DNA of 64,000 nucleotides. Origin: Streptomyces sp. FIT100. Its GTDB lineage: Bacteria; Actinomycetota; Actinomycetes; Streptomycetales; Streptomycetaceae. The notes under the pieces were generated by a model. That model was not told the DNA's origin. It did not search any database and saw only the letters and a program-made list of their open reading frames with translations. Shown piece after piece: positions 1 to 7,423 of the stretch (position 1 is the first letter of the stretch; each line of letters begins with the position of its first letter). Both the position numbers and the translations under genes were made by a program. Location: NCBI RefSeq assembly GCF_024584805.1, contig NZ_CP075715.1, positions 248,001-312,000 on the forward strand. The letters run 5' to 3'.

Positions 1-1045
1 CGGCGGCGTCTCCGTGGAGAGCGTGGTCGACCGGGTACACGCGGCCGAGCGCGGCGGCGTCGAGGTCTGTCTGGATGTGCGACGGGGGGAGTTCCAGGCC
101 GTAGTCGGCGGTCTCGTTGGAGCGGAAGTGGGTGCCGACGGTGAGCAGGACGTCGGCGTCGGCGAGGAGGGCGCGCCCGGCCGGGGTGGTGGCGAAGTTG
201 CCGATGACCTGCGGGTGGTCCTCGGGCACCGTGCCACGTCCCGAGTTGGAGGTGAGCAGTCCGGCACCGGTGGCGGCGAGCAGGTCCGCGAGCTCGGTAC
301 GGGCCCGCGCGGCGCCGCCGCCGGCCCAGATCAGGGGCCGTCGTGCCGATGCGAGCAGTGCGCCGGCAGCCGCCAGTTCGCCTTCGCTGGGGGCGGGCAC
401 GGCGGGAGCGGTGATCGGCGCCGGGGCATCGGTCCCGGCCGCGTACTGGAGGTCGATGGGCCATTCCACGCTCGCGGGTCCGCCGGGTGCGGTGAGCGCC
501 GCGTGCGCCGCCTCGCGCAGGACGCGGCCGGCCGCGTCGGCGGACGGCACGGTGGCGGCGTACTTCGACACCGCCCGCAGCATGCCCAGTTGGTCCTTGG
601 TCTCGTGGATGAAGCCGCGGCCACTGCCCAGGAACGCGCTCTCGACCTGCCCCGTGATGTGCAGGACGGAGGTGCCCGAGGCGAGCGCCTCGATGAGCGA
701 GCCGGCCGCGTTGCCCGCGCCCGTTCCGGTGGAGGTCAGGGCGCAGCCGATGGTGCCGCGGGCGCGCCCGTAGGCGTCGGCGGCGTTCACGGCGGTGGCC
801 TCGTGGCGCACGGGCACGAACCGCAGCTCCCGGTCGACTGCTTCGACGAGCGGCAGGTTGTGCACGCTGACGATGCCGAAGACGGTGTCGATGCCGAGTT
901 CCCGCAGGACGGTGACGAGGAGTTCGCCTCCGTCGCCGTACCGGGCGGGTCCGCCGGATCCGCCGGGCCCACCCCGTCCGTGGTGACTGTCCGGTCCGTG
1001 GTGGCCGTCCGGTCCGTGGTGGCCGTCGTGTCGGTCCTGTCGCAT
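1..1045 (-). CDS. ThDP-dependent enzyme (acetolactate synthase / benzoylformate decarboxylase-like), 3' end outside window
   Basis: The N-terminal about 348 residues of a thiamine-diphosphate enzyme; the gene runs off the left edge. The start ATG at 1045 follows a GAGGAG ribosome site that overlaps the end of the upstream SDR. After a His/Gly-rich leader (residues 1-36) comes the pyrimidine-binding domain, with the conserved Glu in VRHEATAVNAADAYG (about residue 82), followed by the start of the central domain (GTHFRSNETADYG). The family decarboxylates or ligates 2-oxo acids. It is the last visible gene of an eight-gene catabolic operon, so decarboxylation of a pathway 2-oxo acid is a reasonable inference; the substrate is unknown. 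The His-rich leader comes from a short DNA tandem repeat and is atypical. Confidence 0.85.
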   Translation of the reverse strand, partial: MRQDRHDGHHGPDGHHGPDSHHGRGGPGGSGGPARYGDGGELLVTVLRELGIDTVFGIVSVHNLPLVEAVDRELRFVPVRHEATAVNAADAYGRARGTIGCALTSTGTGAGNAAGSLIEALASGTSVLHITGQVESAFLGSGRGFIHETKDQLGMLRAVSKYAATVPSADAAGRVLREAAHAALTAPGGPASVEWPIDLQYAAGTDAPAPITAPAVPAPSEGELAAAGALLASARRPLIWAGGGAARARTELADLLAATGAGLLTSNSGRGTVPEDHPQVIGNFATTPAGRALLADADVLLTVGTHFRSNETADYGLELPPSHIQTDLDAAALGRVYPVDHALHGDAA

Positions 1046-1057
1046 GGTCGGGTCTCC

Positions 1058-1840
1058 TCAGAGGATGGAGCGGCCGACGCCGCCGCAGACGTCGATGGCG
1101 GTGCCGGTGATGTACGAGGCGCGCGGCGAGAGCAGCGAGACGATCGCGTACGCGACCTCCTCGGCCCGCCCGAGCCTGCCGAGCGCGATCCCCCGGTCGG
1201 CGGCGAGCGCCGCCTGCCACTCCTCGTACGTCCGGGCGGTCCCGGCGGCCGCGTGGCGGCGGGTCCACTGGCCGGTGTCGATCAGGCCCAGGCACACGGA
1301 GTTGACCCGGATGCCGTCGGGGGCGAGGGCGGCCGACAGGGACTTGGAGAGGTTGAGGATGCCGGCGCGGGCGGCGCTCGTGGTGATCAGCCGGGTCTCG
1401 GGCTGTTTGGCGAGGACGGCGTTGACGTTGACGACGCTCGCCGCGTCCGAGGCCCTCAGGTGGGGGCGGGCGGCGTGCAGCGGGTTGAGCACACCGCTGA
1501 ACTTGAGTTCCAGTTCGTCGCGCCAGTCCTCGGCCGTGGACTCGTCGAGGCCCTTCATCCGGGACTGTCCGGCGTTGTTGACGAGCCCGTCGATGCCGCC
1601 GGACTCGGCGGCGGTGCGCCCGATGAAGGTCCGTACGGCTTCCGCGTCCCGTACGTCGCAGACCTGCGTCAGCAGCCGGTCGGTGCCGAGGGCCGCCGCG
1701 GCCTCGGCGAGCCGGCCGGCGTCGCGTCCGCAGGTGGCGACGCGGGCGCCCTCGTCGAGCAGGGCGCGGACCGTGGCCAGGCCGACGCCCGAGCTGCCGC
1801 CGGTGACCACGATGGTGCGGTCGGCGAGGCCCAGATCCAT
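1058..1840 (-). CDS. SDR-fold protein lacking the canonical catalytic residues
   Basis: 260-residue Rossmann protein of the short-chain dehydrogenase family. The cofactor motif TGGSSGVG (residues 13-20) and the structural NNAG (88-91) are present. The usual active site is not: the catalytic Ser position reads VVNVNA, and the YxxxK pair is replaced by T154-S-A-A-R158. SDR proteins with a TSAAR-type sequence do occur as a divergent branch, so the gene is probably intact but may bind its ligand or catalyse differently. The start ATG has GGAGAA upstream. It lies 13 nt after the preceding SDR and its end overlaps the ribosome site of the ThDP enzyme, so it is co-transcribed. Function unknown. Confidence 0.85.
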   Translation of the reverse strand: MDLGLADRTIVVTGGSSGVGLATVRALLDEGARVATCGRDAGRLAEAAAALGTDRLLTQVCDVRDAEAVRTFIGRTAAESGGIDGLVNNAGQSRMKGLDESTAEDWRDELELKFSGVLNPLHAARPHLRASDAASVVNVNAVLAKQPETRLITTSAARAGILNLSKSLSAALAPDGIRVNSVCLGLIDTGQWTRRHAAAGTARTYEEWQAALAADRGIALGRLGRAEEVAYAIVSLLSPRASYITGTAIDVCGGVGRSIL

Positions 1841-1853
1841 GGGGTTCTCCAGG

Positions 1854-2594
1854 TCAGTTCATGGTGAAGCCGCCGTTGACGGCGACCACCTGTCCGGTCA
1901 GGTAGCGGGACTCCTCGCTCAGCAGGAAGGCGACGAGCCCGGTGAGGTCGTCGGGCTGCTGGGGGCGGGAGACGGCCCGGTTGAGGCGGTAGAGGTCGTG
2001 GCGCTCGGCGGGCACGGCCTCGGTGGCCTCGCCTTCGGTGAGGCCGGGGGCGACGGCGTTGACGGTGATGCCCCGGTCGCCGAGTTCGCGGGCCATGGCC
2101 CGGGTGAGCGCGATCACCGCGCCCTTGGAGGCGATGTAGTGGGCGAGCCGCGGGGAGCCGTACAGGGCGGCGTCGGAGGCGATGTTGACGATGCGCCCGT
2201 GTTCCCCGAAGTGGGGATGGAGGGCCTTCGCCACGAGCCAGGGGCCGCGGGCGTTGACCGCCATCAGCCGGTCCCACGCCGCGACGTCGATGTCCTGGAA
2301 CTCCTTGCCGCCGACGCCGTTGGCGAGAGCCGCGTTGTTGACCAGGCCGTACAGCGGCCCCGACTCCCCCACCGCTTGCGCCAGTTCCGCCACGGAGGCG
2401 GGGTCGGCGACGTCGCAGCGTACGAAGTGGGCGTCGGCGCCCTCCGCGCGCAGCCGCGTTTCGGCGTCCCGGCCACGCACCCGGTCGGTTTCGGCGAGGA
2501 CGACCCGGAAGCCGTCCTCGCCGGCCCGGCGGGCCATGGCCAGTCCCAGGCCACGGCCGGCGCCGGTGACGACGACCGTACGGGTGTCAGTCAC
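1854..2594 (-). CDS. Classical SDR oxidoreductase (FabG-like)
   Basis: 246 residues with every hallmark of a classical NAD(P)-dependent SDR: TGAGRGLG near the N terminus, NNAA, a Ser in VNIASDAA, and YIASK as the Tyr/Lys pair. It probably oxidises or reduces a secondary alcohol or ketone in the pathway encoded by the operon. The start is GTG at 2594, overlapping the cupin stop by 8 nt, which indicates translational coupling. Unlike its neighbour at 1058-1840 the active site is complete, so the operon pairs one standard and one atypical SDR. Substrate not predictable. Confidence 0.88.
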   Translation of the reverse strand: MTDTRTVVVTGAGRGLGLAMARRAGEDGFRVVLAETDRVRGRDAETRLRAEGADAHFVRCDVADPASVAELAQAVGESGPLYGLVNNAALANGVGGKEFQDIDVAAWDRLMAVNARGPWLVAKALHPHFGEHGRIVNIASDAALYGSPRLAHYIASKGAVIALTRAMARELGDRGITVNAVAPGLTEGEATEAVPAERHDLYRLNRAVSRPQQPDDLTGLVAFLLSEESRYLTGQVVAVNGGFTMN

Positions 2595-3108
2595 GCGTGA
2601 CCCCGTACAGCGGGGAGTACTCGGGGTATGTCGGGACCTGCGGCTTCCGGGTGCCGATGATGACGCAGAACAGCGCGTCGGTGTCGCCCTCGTTCTTCAG
2701 CGAGCGGGTCACTCCGGCCGGGACGACGATCATGTCGCGGTAGCCGAGGGTGCGGTACTCGACCTCGTCCGGGCCCCGGTGGACACCGACGCGGACCTGC
2801 CCCTCCAGGACGAAGAACGCCTCCTCGACGTCGTGGTGGGTGTGGGCGGGGCCCTCGGCGCCCGGGGGCAGCAGCATGTTGGAGAAGGTGAACCCGCCGG
2901 ACGGGATGATCCGGTTGTCGTTCTCGTGGTTGCCGGTGGCGCCCGAGCCGACGTAGCGGATCTGGGCGCGCCTGTACTGCGGGCCGGCCTTCTCCTGGAA
3001 GGAGAGGGTGCCCCAGTCCGGCTCGCGCGAGTCCTGCGTCGCGATGAGCCCGTCGGTGTACTTCGCGAGGTCGCCGCCGTTGTCGTAGTCGGTCGTGGTC
3101 AGAGGCAT
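2587..3108 (-). CDS. Cupin-domain protein
   Basis: 173-residue single-domain cupin. The first metal motif, PAHTHHDVEEAFFVLEG, fits the G-X5-HXH-X3,4-E-X6-G pattern. In the second motif (VVPAGVTRSLKN) the usual His is an Arg, so only part of the standard metal site is present. The start ATG at 3108 follows CAGGAGA and overlaps the end of the upstream hydrolase by 10 nt. Ring-cleaving dioxygenases, isomerases and non-enzymatic binders all use this fold, so the role within the catabolic operon is open. Confidence 0.82.
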   Translation of the reverse strand: MPLTTTDYDNGGDLAKYTDGLIATQDSREPDWGTLSFQEKAGPQYRRAQIRYVGSGATGNHENDNRIIPSGGFTFSNMLLPPGAEGPAHTHHDVEEAFFVLEGQVRVGVHRGPDEVEYRTLGYRDMIVVPAGVTRSLKNEGDTDALFCVIIGTRKPQVPTYPEYSPLYGVTRD

Positions 3109-3902
3109 GCGGGGGTCTCCTGTTCGGGGATGCGGGCGGTGATGCGGAGGTGGGCGAGCACCCATGCGTCGAAGCGCGCGGGCTGCTCCTGGTTGGCCAG
3201 GTGACCGGCGTCCTTGACGATCACGTAGGCGGTCCTGTGGACGGCACCGGCGATGGCCTGGGAGGCCCCGGTGCCGGTGATCCGGTCCTGGTCGCCGCAG
3301 AGGACGAGCGTGGGGGCGGTGATCCGCGGGAGTTCGCCGCGCAGATCGGCGGCGGCCATCGACTCGGCGGCGTAGGCGTATCCGGGCAGGCGTACGGAAG
3401 CGGCCATCGTGTCGACGACCCGCCGCACCAGCGTCGCGGGGGCGCCGGGCGAGACGAGCCGGGGACCGCGCCGCTCGGCGAAGGCCCTCGGTCCGGCCTC
3501 GGCGAGCTCGGCGGCCCGCTCCCGCATGGCCGCCGCCTTCGCCGGGTCCGTGCCGGACCCGGGGCTGGAGTCGGCGATGATCAGCGAGTCGACGAGACCG
3601 GGGTGGCGGACGGCGAGCCGCAGTGCGATCACTCCGCCCCACGACACCCCCAGCACATGGGCGCTGCCGCCGCGTTCACGGATCAGCGCGGCCGCGGCGT
3701 CGACGAAGTCGTCGAGCGTCAGGGGGGCTGCGGGATCGGCCGACCGGCCGTATCCGGGGGCGTCCCAGGCCACGACGCGTGCGTACCGGCCCAGTTCGGC
3801 GAGCTGCGGTGCGAACGCGGCCGACGAGGAGCCGATCCCGTGCAGACACAGCAGCAGGGGGCCCTCGGTGCCGGACTCCTCGACGTGCACACCGGCCGTC
3901 AC
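3099..3902 (-). CDS. Alpha/beta hydrolase (meta-cleavage product hydrolase-like)
   Basis: 267 residues. The nucleophile elbow is GVSWGG, the acid is probably the Asp in CGDQDRI, and the catalytic His is in KDAGHLANQEQP, giving a complete Ser-Asp-His triad. An oxyanion-hole HG appears in LCLHGIGSS. This layout is typical of C-C bond hydrolases such as MhpC/BphD and of related esterases. The start is taken as GTG 3902, overlapping the upstream stop as GTGA, the coupling seen throughout this operon. Placed beside an extradiol dioxygenase and an aldehyde dehydrogenase, hydrolysis of a ring-cleavage product is plausible but unproven. Confidence 0.83.
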   Translation of the reverse strand: MTAGVHVEESGTEGPLLLCLHGIGSSSAAFAPQLAELGRYARVVAWDAPGYGRSADPAAPLTLDDFVDAAAALIRERGGSAHVLGVSWGGVIALRLAVRHPGLVDSLIIADSSPGSGTDPAKAAAMRERAAELAEAGPRAFAERRGPRLVSPGAPATLVRRVVDTMAASVRLPGYAYAAESMAAADLRGELPRITAPTLVLCGDQDRITGTGASQAIAGAVHRTAYVIVKDAGHLANQEQPARFDAWVLAHLRITARIPEQETPACL

Positions 3903-4696
3903 AGGATCTGCCCCGTCCGCCCGGCGAGCGCCGCGAGGCTGCGCAGCACCGCGTACGGAACGACCTGGCTGGTCGCCGGGTTGCCCGGGTCGGGCAGGTG
4001 CGCGACGTCGAAGCGGTACGTGCCGTGGGCGCCGGATGCCTCGACGACGTGCCGGGTGCGGTGGGCGCCGGGGTCGGCGACGACGCGGACGCGGACGGCG
4101 TCCAGGTCGCCGACGGCGAGGGCCACGGAGGCGGCGACATTGGTCGACCTGGGGAACTTCACCGGGATGTCGCGCGCGGTGCCGGACATGACCTCGACCG
4201 GTCCGGTCGCGGCCCGCATCCGGCCCAGCAACTCCGCGTCCATCCACGGCTGTTCCAGGGTGGCGGGCAGCTTGGTGGTGGTCAGCCGTACGTCGTGGAG
4301 CGGGCCGAGGGAGCGTACGGCCTGGAGGAGGTCGAGCCCGCCGACGGCGCCCGCCGTGAAGTACACCCGTCCCGGCCCCGCCGCGAGCAGGCGCTCGGCC
4401 AGGTCCTCGTCGGTCAGCGCGCCGGTCGAGGCGACGAGCAGATCGGTGCCGGCGGTGAGCACGCGCTCGCCCCATGCGCGTACGACGCCCTGACCCGCCG
4501 CCTCCACGATCAGGTCGCAGCGCCGCACCGCCTCCTCGAAGGCGACCTGGGGCGCGGGGGCGCTGTCCCCGATGGGCCGGTTGTCGACGATGCACGTCAG
4601 CGCGGCGCCGGGGACGGCCCCTTCGGCGAGCGCCGTGCCGACGACCCGGCCGATGGCGCCCCAGCCGACGAGGCCGACCGTGCGGATGCGGGTCAT
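3899..4696 (-). CDS. L-aspartate dehydrogenase-like oxidoreductase (NadX family)
   Basis: 265 residues. An N-terminal Rossmann motif (VGLVGWGAIG, residues 7-16) binds NAD(P), and a C-terminal DUF108-type domain contains FPRSTNVAASVALA. NadX converts aspartate to iminoaspartate; related proteins also sit in catabolic operons where the real substrate is uncertain. The ATG at 4696 overlaps the dioxygenase stop by 4 nt (ATGA). No NAD-biosynthesis genes (nadA, nadC) are nearby, so a catabolic role is more likely than NAD synthesis here. The family call is firm, the substrate is not. Confidence 0.83.
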   Translation of the reverse strand: MTRIRTVGLVGWGAIGRVVGTALAEGAVPGAALTCIVDNRPIGDSAPAPQVAFEEAVRRCDLIVEAAGQGVVRAWGERVLTAGTDLLVASTGALTDEDLAERLLAAGPGRVYFTAGAVGGLDLLQAVRSLGPLHDVRLTTTKLPATLEQPWMDAELLGRMRAATGPVEVMSGTARDIPVKFPRSTNVAASVALAVGDLDAVRVRVVADPGAHRTRHVVEASGAHGTYRFDVAHLPDPGNPATSQVVPYAVLRSLAALAGRTGQIL

Positions 4697-5631
4697 GCCG
4701 GGACCTCCTGGGTGCGGTCCGGCGCGGCGAGCGGGCCGGGGTCGGGGGAACCTGCCATGCGGCGGCGGATCTCCTCGGACGGCGGTCCCGCCGTGCCCCA
4801 GAGGTCGGAGAGTTCGGGGGTGCGCCGCCACACCTTGGCGATCCAGCGGTCCTCGACCACCTGCGCGACCTCGGAGGTGTACTCGCAGACGAGTCCGGCC
4901 GGGTCGGTGAAGTAGGAGAAGGTGTTGTCGCCGGGGCCGTGCCGGCCGGGGCCCCAGCGGGGGGTGATGCCGTGGTGGCGCAGCCGGCCGAGGCCGCGCA
5001 TGAAGTGGTCGAGCGAGTTCATCTCGTAGGCCACGTGGTTGAGGGAGGCCCACTCCGCCTGGTTGAAGGCGATGCAGTGGTGGTCGGCGTTGCAGCGCAG
5101 GAACGCCATCTGGTGCTCGGACCAGTCGGAGACGCGCAGGCCGAGGACGTCGCGGTAGAAGGCGACGGACGCGTCGATGTCGGTGGTGTTGAGCACGGCG
5201 TGGGTGACGCCGACGGGGAGGGCCTCTCCCCGGCCGCGCGGGGTGACGGCCCAGGTCTCGGCGGACAGTTCGACCAGCCGGCCCTCGTGGTCGGTGAAGC
5301 GCAGGCCGTAGCCGCCGCCGACCTGGTCGAGCGGACCGGGCCCGGCCACCGGGGTGATGCCCCGGGCGAGCAGCCGGCGGGCGGCTTCGTCCACCTCGGC
5401 GGGGGTGGCGACGGCGAAGCTGATGCGGCCGAGGCCGACGCGGTGCGAGCGGGTCAGCTGGAGCGCGTGGTGCTCCTCGCCGGTGCCGCGCAGCCAGACG
5501 GCGTCGCGTTCGGCCTCCACGACCGTGAGGCCCCATGCCTCGGCGTAGAAGGCGGCGGCCTCGCCGAAGGCGGGTGTGAGCAGTTCGACCGAGCGCAGTG
5601 CGCGCAGCCGGGCGACAGGGGGGTGGGACAT
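4693..5631 (-). CDS. Extradiol ring-cleavage dioxygenase, two-domain VOC (catechol 2,3-dioxygenase type)
   Basis: 312 residues in two vicinal-oxygen-chelate domains, the usual size for type I extradiol dioxygenases. The C-terminal domain carries the 2-His-1-Glu iron ligands: His in GVTHAVLNT, His in LNHVAYEMNS and Glu in LVCEYTSE. Such enzymes insert O2 next to a catecholic diol to give a semialdehyde or 2-oxo acid. Neighbouring aldehyde dehydrogenase and hydrolase fit a meta-cleavage route. The start ATG at 5631 has GGAGACGGAC just upstream. The gap to the aldehyde dehydrogenase is 32 nt. The catechol-type substrate is not identifiable. Confidence 0.87.
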   Translation of the reverse strand: MSHPPVARLRALRSVELLTPAFGEAAAFYAEAWGLTVVEAERDAVWLRGTGEEHHALQLTRSHRVGLGRISFAVATPAEVDEAARRLLARGITPVAGPGPLDQVGGGYGLRFTDHEGRLVELSAETWAVTPRGRGEALPVGVTHAVLNTTDIDASVAFYRDVLGLRVSDWSEHQMAFLRCNADHHCIAFNQAEWASLNHVAYEMNSLDHFMRGLGRLRHHGITPRWGPGRHGPGDNTFSYFTDPAGLVCEYTSEVAQVVEDRWIAKVWRRTPELSDLWGTAGPPSEEIRRRMAGSPDPGPLAAPDRTQEVPA

Positions 5632-5663
5632 GTCCGTCTCCAGACGTACGGGGGATGGGGGTG

Positions 5664-7148
5664 TCAGCCGGCCCAGGGCAGGGGCGCGTCGGACGCGGCC
5701 CAGTACAGGGACTTCTGCCGCTGGTAGGCGCGGATCGCGTCGCGGCCCTTCTCGGTGCCGAGCCCGCTGTCCTTCATCCCGCTGAAGGGGGTGGAGATGC
5801 TGAACTGCTTGTACGTGTTGATCCAGACGGTGCCCGCGTCGATGCGGCGTGCGAGGCGCCAGGCGGCCCGGTGGTCGCGGGTCCAGATTCCGCAGGCCAG
5901 CCCGTACACGGTGGAGTTGGCCTGGCGGACCAGGTCGTCCTCGTCGTCGTAGGGCAGCGCGATCAGGACCGGGCCGAAGATCTCCTCCTGGCACACCCGG
6001 GCGGTGTGGGGCAAGCCGTCGATGACGGTCGGCAGGTAGTACGCGCCGTCCCGGTACGCCTCGCCCTCGGGTGCGGCGCCGCCGCACAGCACCCGGCCGC
6101 CCTCCTCGCGGGCGAGGTCGACGTAGGCGGCGACGGTGTCCCGGTGCCGGTGGTGGACGAGGGGGCCGACCTGGGTGCCGGGGGCGGTGCCGGGGCCGAC
6201 GCGCAGCTTGCGGACCCGTTCGACGAGCGCGCCGACGAACTCCTCCTGGATCTCACGCGCGACGAACAGCCGCGATCCGGCGATGCAGGACTGGCCGCTG
6301 GAGGAGAAGATCCCGTACATCACTCCCGCCAGCGCCTGCGGGATGTCGGCGTCCGCGCGGACGATGGTCGGGGACTTGCCGCCGAGTTCGAGTGAGGCCG
6401 GGACCAGTCTGCGGGCGGCGACGGCGGCGATGGCGCGCCCTGTCGCGGTGCCGCCGGTGAAGCCGATGCGGCCGACCAGGGGGTGGTTGACAACGGCGTC
6501 GCCGACGACGCTGCCCTTGCCGGGCAGGACCGACAGGAGCGCGCGGGGCAGGCCGTGTTCGTCCAGTGCCCGGGTGATCAGCCGGCCCAGGGCGAGGGAG
6601 ACGAGCGGGGTCCAGGCGGCCGGCTTGAGGAGGACGGCGTTGCCCGCGGCGAGCGCGGGGGCGAGCTTCTGCGCGTCGCTGGCGACCGGCGAGTTCCACG
6701 GGTTGACGGCGGCGACCACGCCGATGGGCTCGTGGACGCTCATCGTCAGGTAGTCGCCGCGCGACGGTGTGATCGCGTCCTCCGCCGTCTCCAGCGCTGC
6801 CGCCGTGTAGCGGAAGGTGGCGGCGGCGCTCAGCGCGAGGGCCCTGGTCTCGGCGAGGGCCTTTCCGGTGTCGGCGGTCTGGGTGCGCGCGAGGTCGTCG
6901 GCGGCGTCCTCGACCAGTTCGGCGATGCGGTGGAGCAACCGGGCGCGCCGGTGGGGCAGGAGTGCGCGCCATGCGGGGTCGGCTGCGGCGCGGGCGGCGG
7001 CCCGGGCGGCTTCGTCGACGTCCTCGACGGAGGCTCCGCGGACGGTGGCGAGGATCTGTCCGGAGGCGGGGTCCACGGTCTCGGCGGGGTCGCCCGCGCC
7101 GGGCCGCCACTGGCCGCCGATCAGGATGTCGGTCGTGGGACGAGGCAT
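5664..7148 (-). CDS. NAD(P)-dependent aldehyde dehydrogenase
   Basis: 494 residues, full-length ALDH superfamily. Visible motifs are the cofactor loop NPWNSPV, the Gly motif GFTGGTATG, the general base Glu in ELGGKSP, the nucleophile Cys in SGQSCIAGSR and EEIFGPV. It is the first gene of the leftward catabolic operon. The start ATG at 7148 has AGGAGGTCCTGCC in front. It probably oxidises a pathway semialdehyde to an acid. The 275-bp region upstream, shared with the MFS gene, holds an inverted 9-bp sequence that may be the operator. Confidence 0.9.
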   Translation of the reverse strand: MPRPTTDILIGGQWRPGAGDPAETVDPASGQILATVRGASVEDVDEAARAAARAAADPAWRALLPHRRARLLHRIAELVEDAADDLARTQTADTGKALAETRALALSAAATFRYTAAALETAEDAITPSRGDYLTMSVHEPIGVVAAVNPWNSPVASDAQKLAPALAAGNAVLLKPAAWTPLVSLALGRLITRALDEHGLPRALLSVLPGKGSVVGDAVVNHPLVGRIGFTGGTATGRAIAAVAARRLVPASLELGGKSPTIVRADADIPQALAGVMYGIFSSSGQSCIAGSRLFVAREIQEEFVGALVERVRKLRVGPGTAPGTQVGPLVHHRHRDTVAAYVDLAREEGGRVLCGGAAPEGEAYRDGAYYLPTVIDGLPHTARVCQEEIFGPVLIALPYDDEDDLVRQANSTVYGLACGIWTRDHRAAWRLARRIDAGTVWINTYKQFSISTPFSGMKDSGLGTEKGRDAIRAYQRQKSLYWAASDAPLPWAG

Positions 7149-7423
7149 GGCAGGACCTCCTGGCGGGACGGTGCGGGGTGGGGCTCGACACCCGAAGTGC
7201 CTGAGCGCTGGAAATCTAAGCGCTAAAGCATCTCGACACAAGCCCCCCGCATGAGAGGATTCACCGCCACTCCGCGCCCCACCCCGGCGAGATGACCTCA
7301 GGGAGGGGGCAGCGGAGTCTCCGAGGCCCATCCACCCAAGACGTCTTTGCCATTAACCATTGACCGCTTAGATATCCACTCCTACTGTCTCCGCAACTTC
7401 TCTGTTCGCGGAAGGAAGTACTC
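7149..7423. promoter_or_regulatory. Divergent promoter region, catabolic operon / MFS transporter
   Basis: Non-coding 275 bp between two divergent start codons, clearly less GC-rich than the flanks. The sequence ATCTAAGCG at 7214-7222 recurs in inverted orientation (CGCTTAGAT) at 7365-7373, one copy near each gene start. The first copy lies in the longer element TCTAAGCGCTAAAG, which has the palindromic core AGCGCT. This looks like a pair of binding sites for a regulator co-controlling both directions; the regulator is not identified. Confidence 0.55.
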
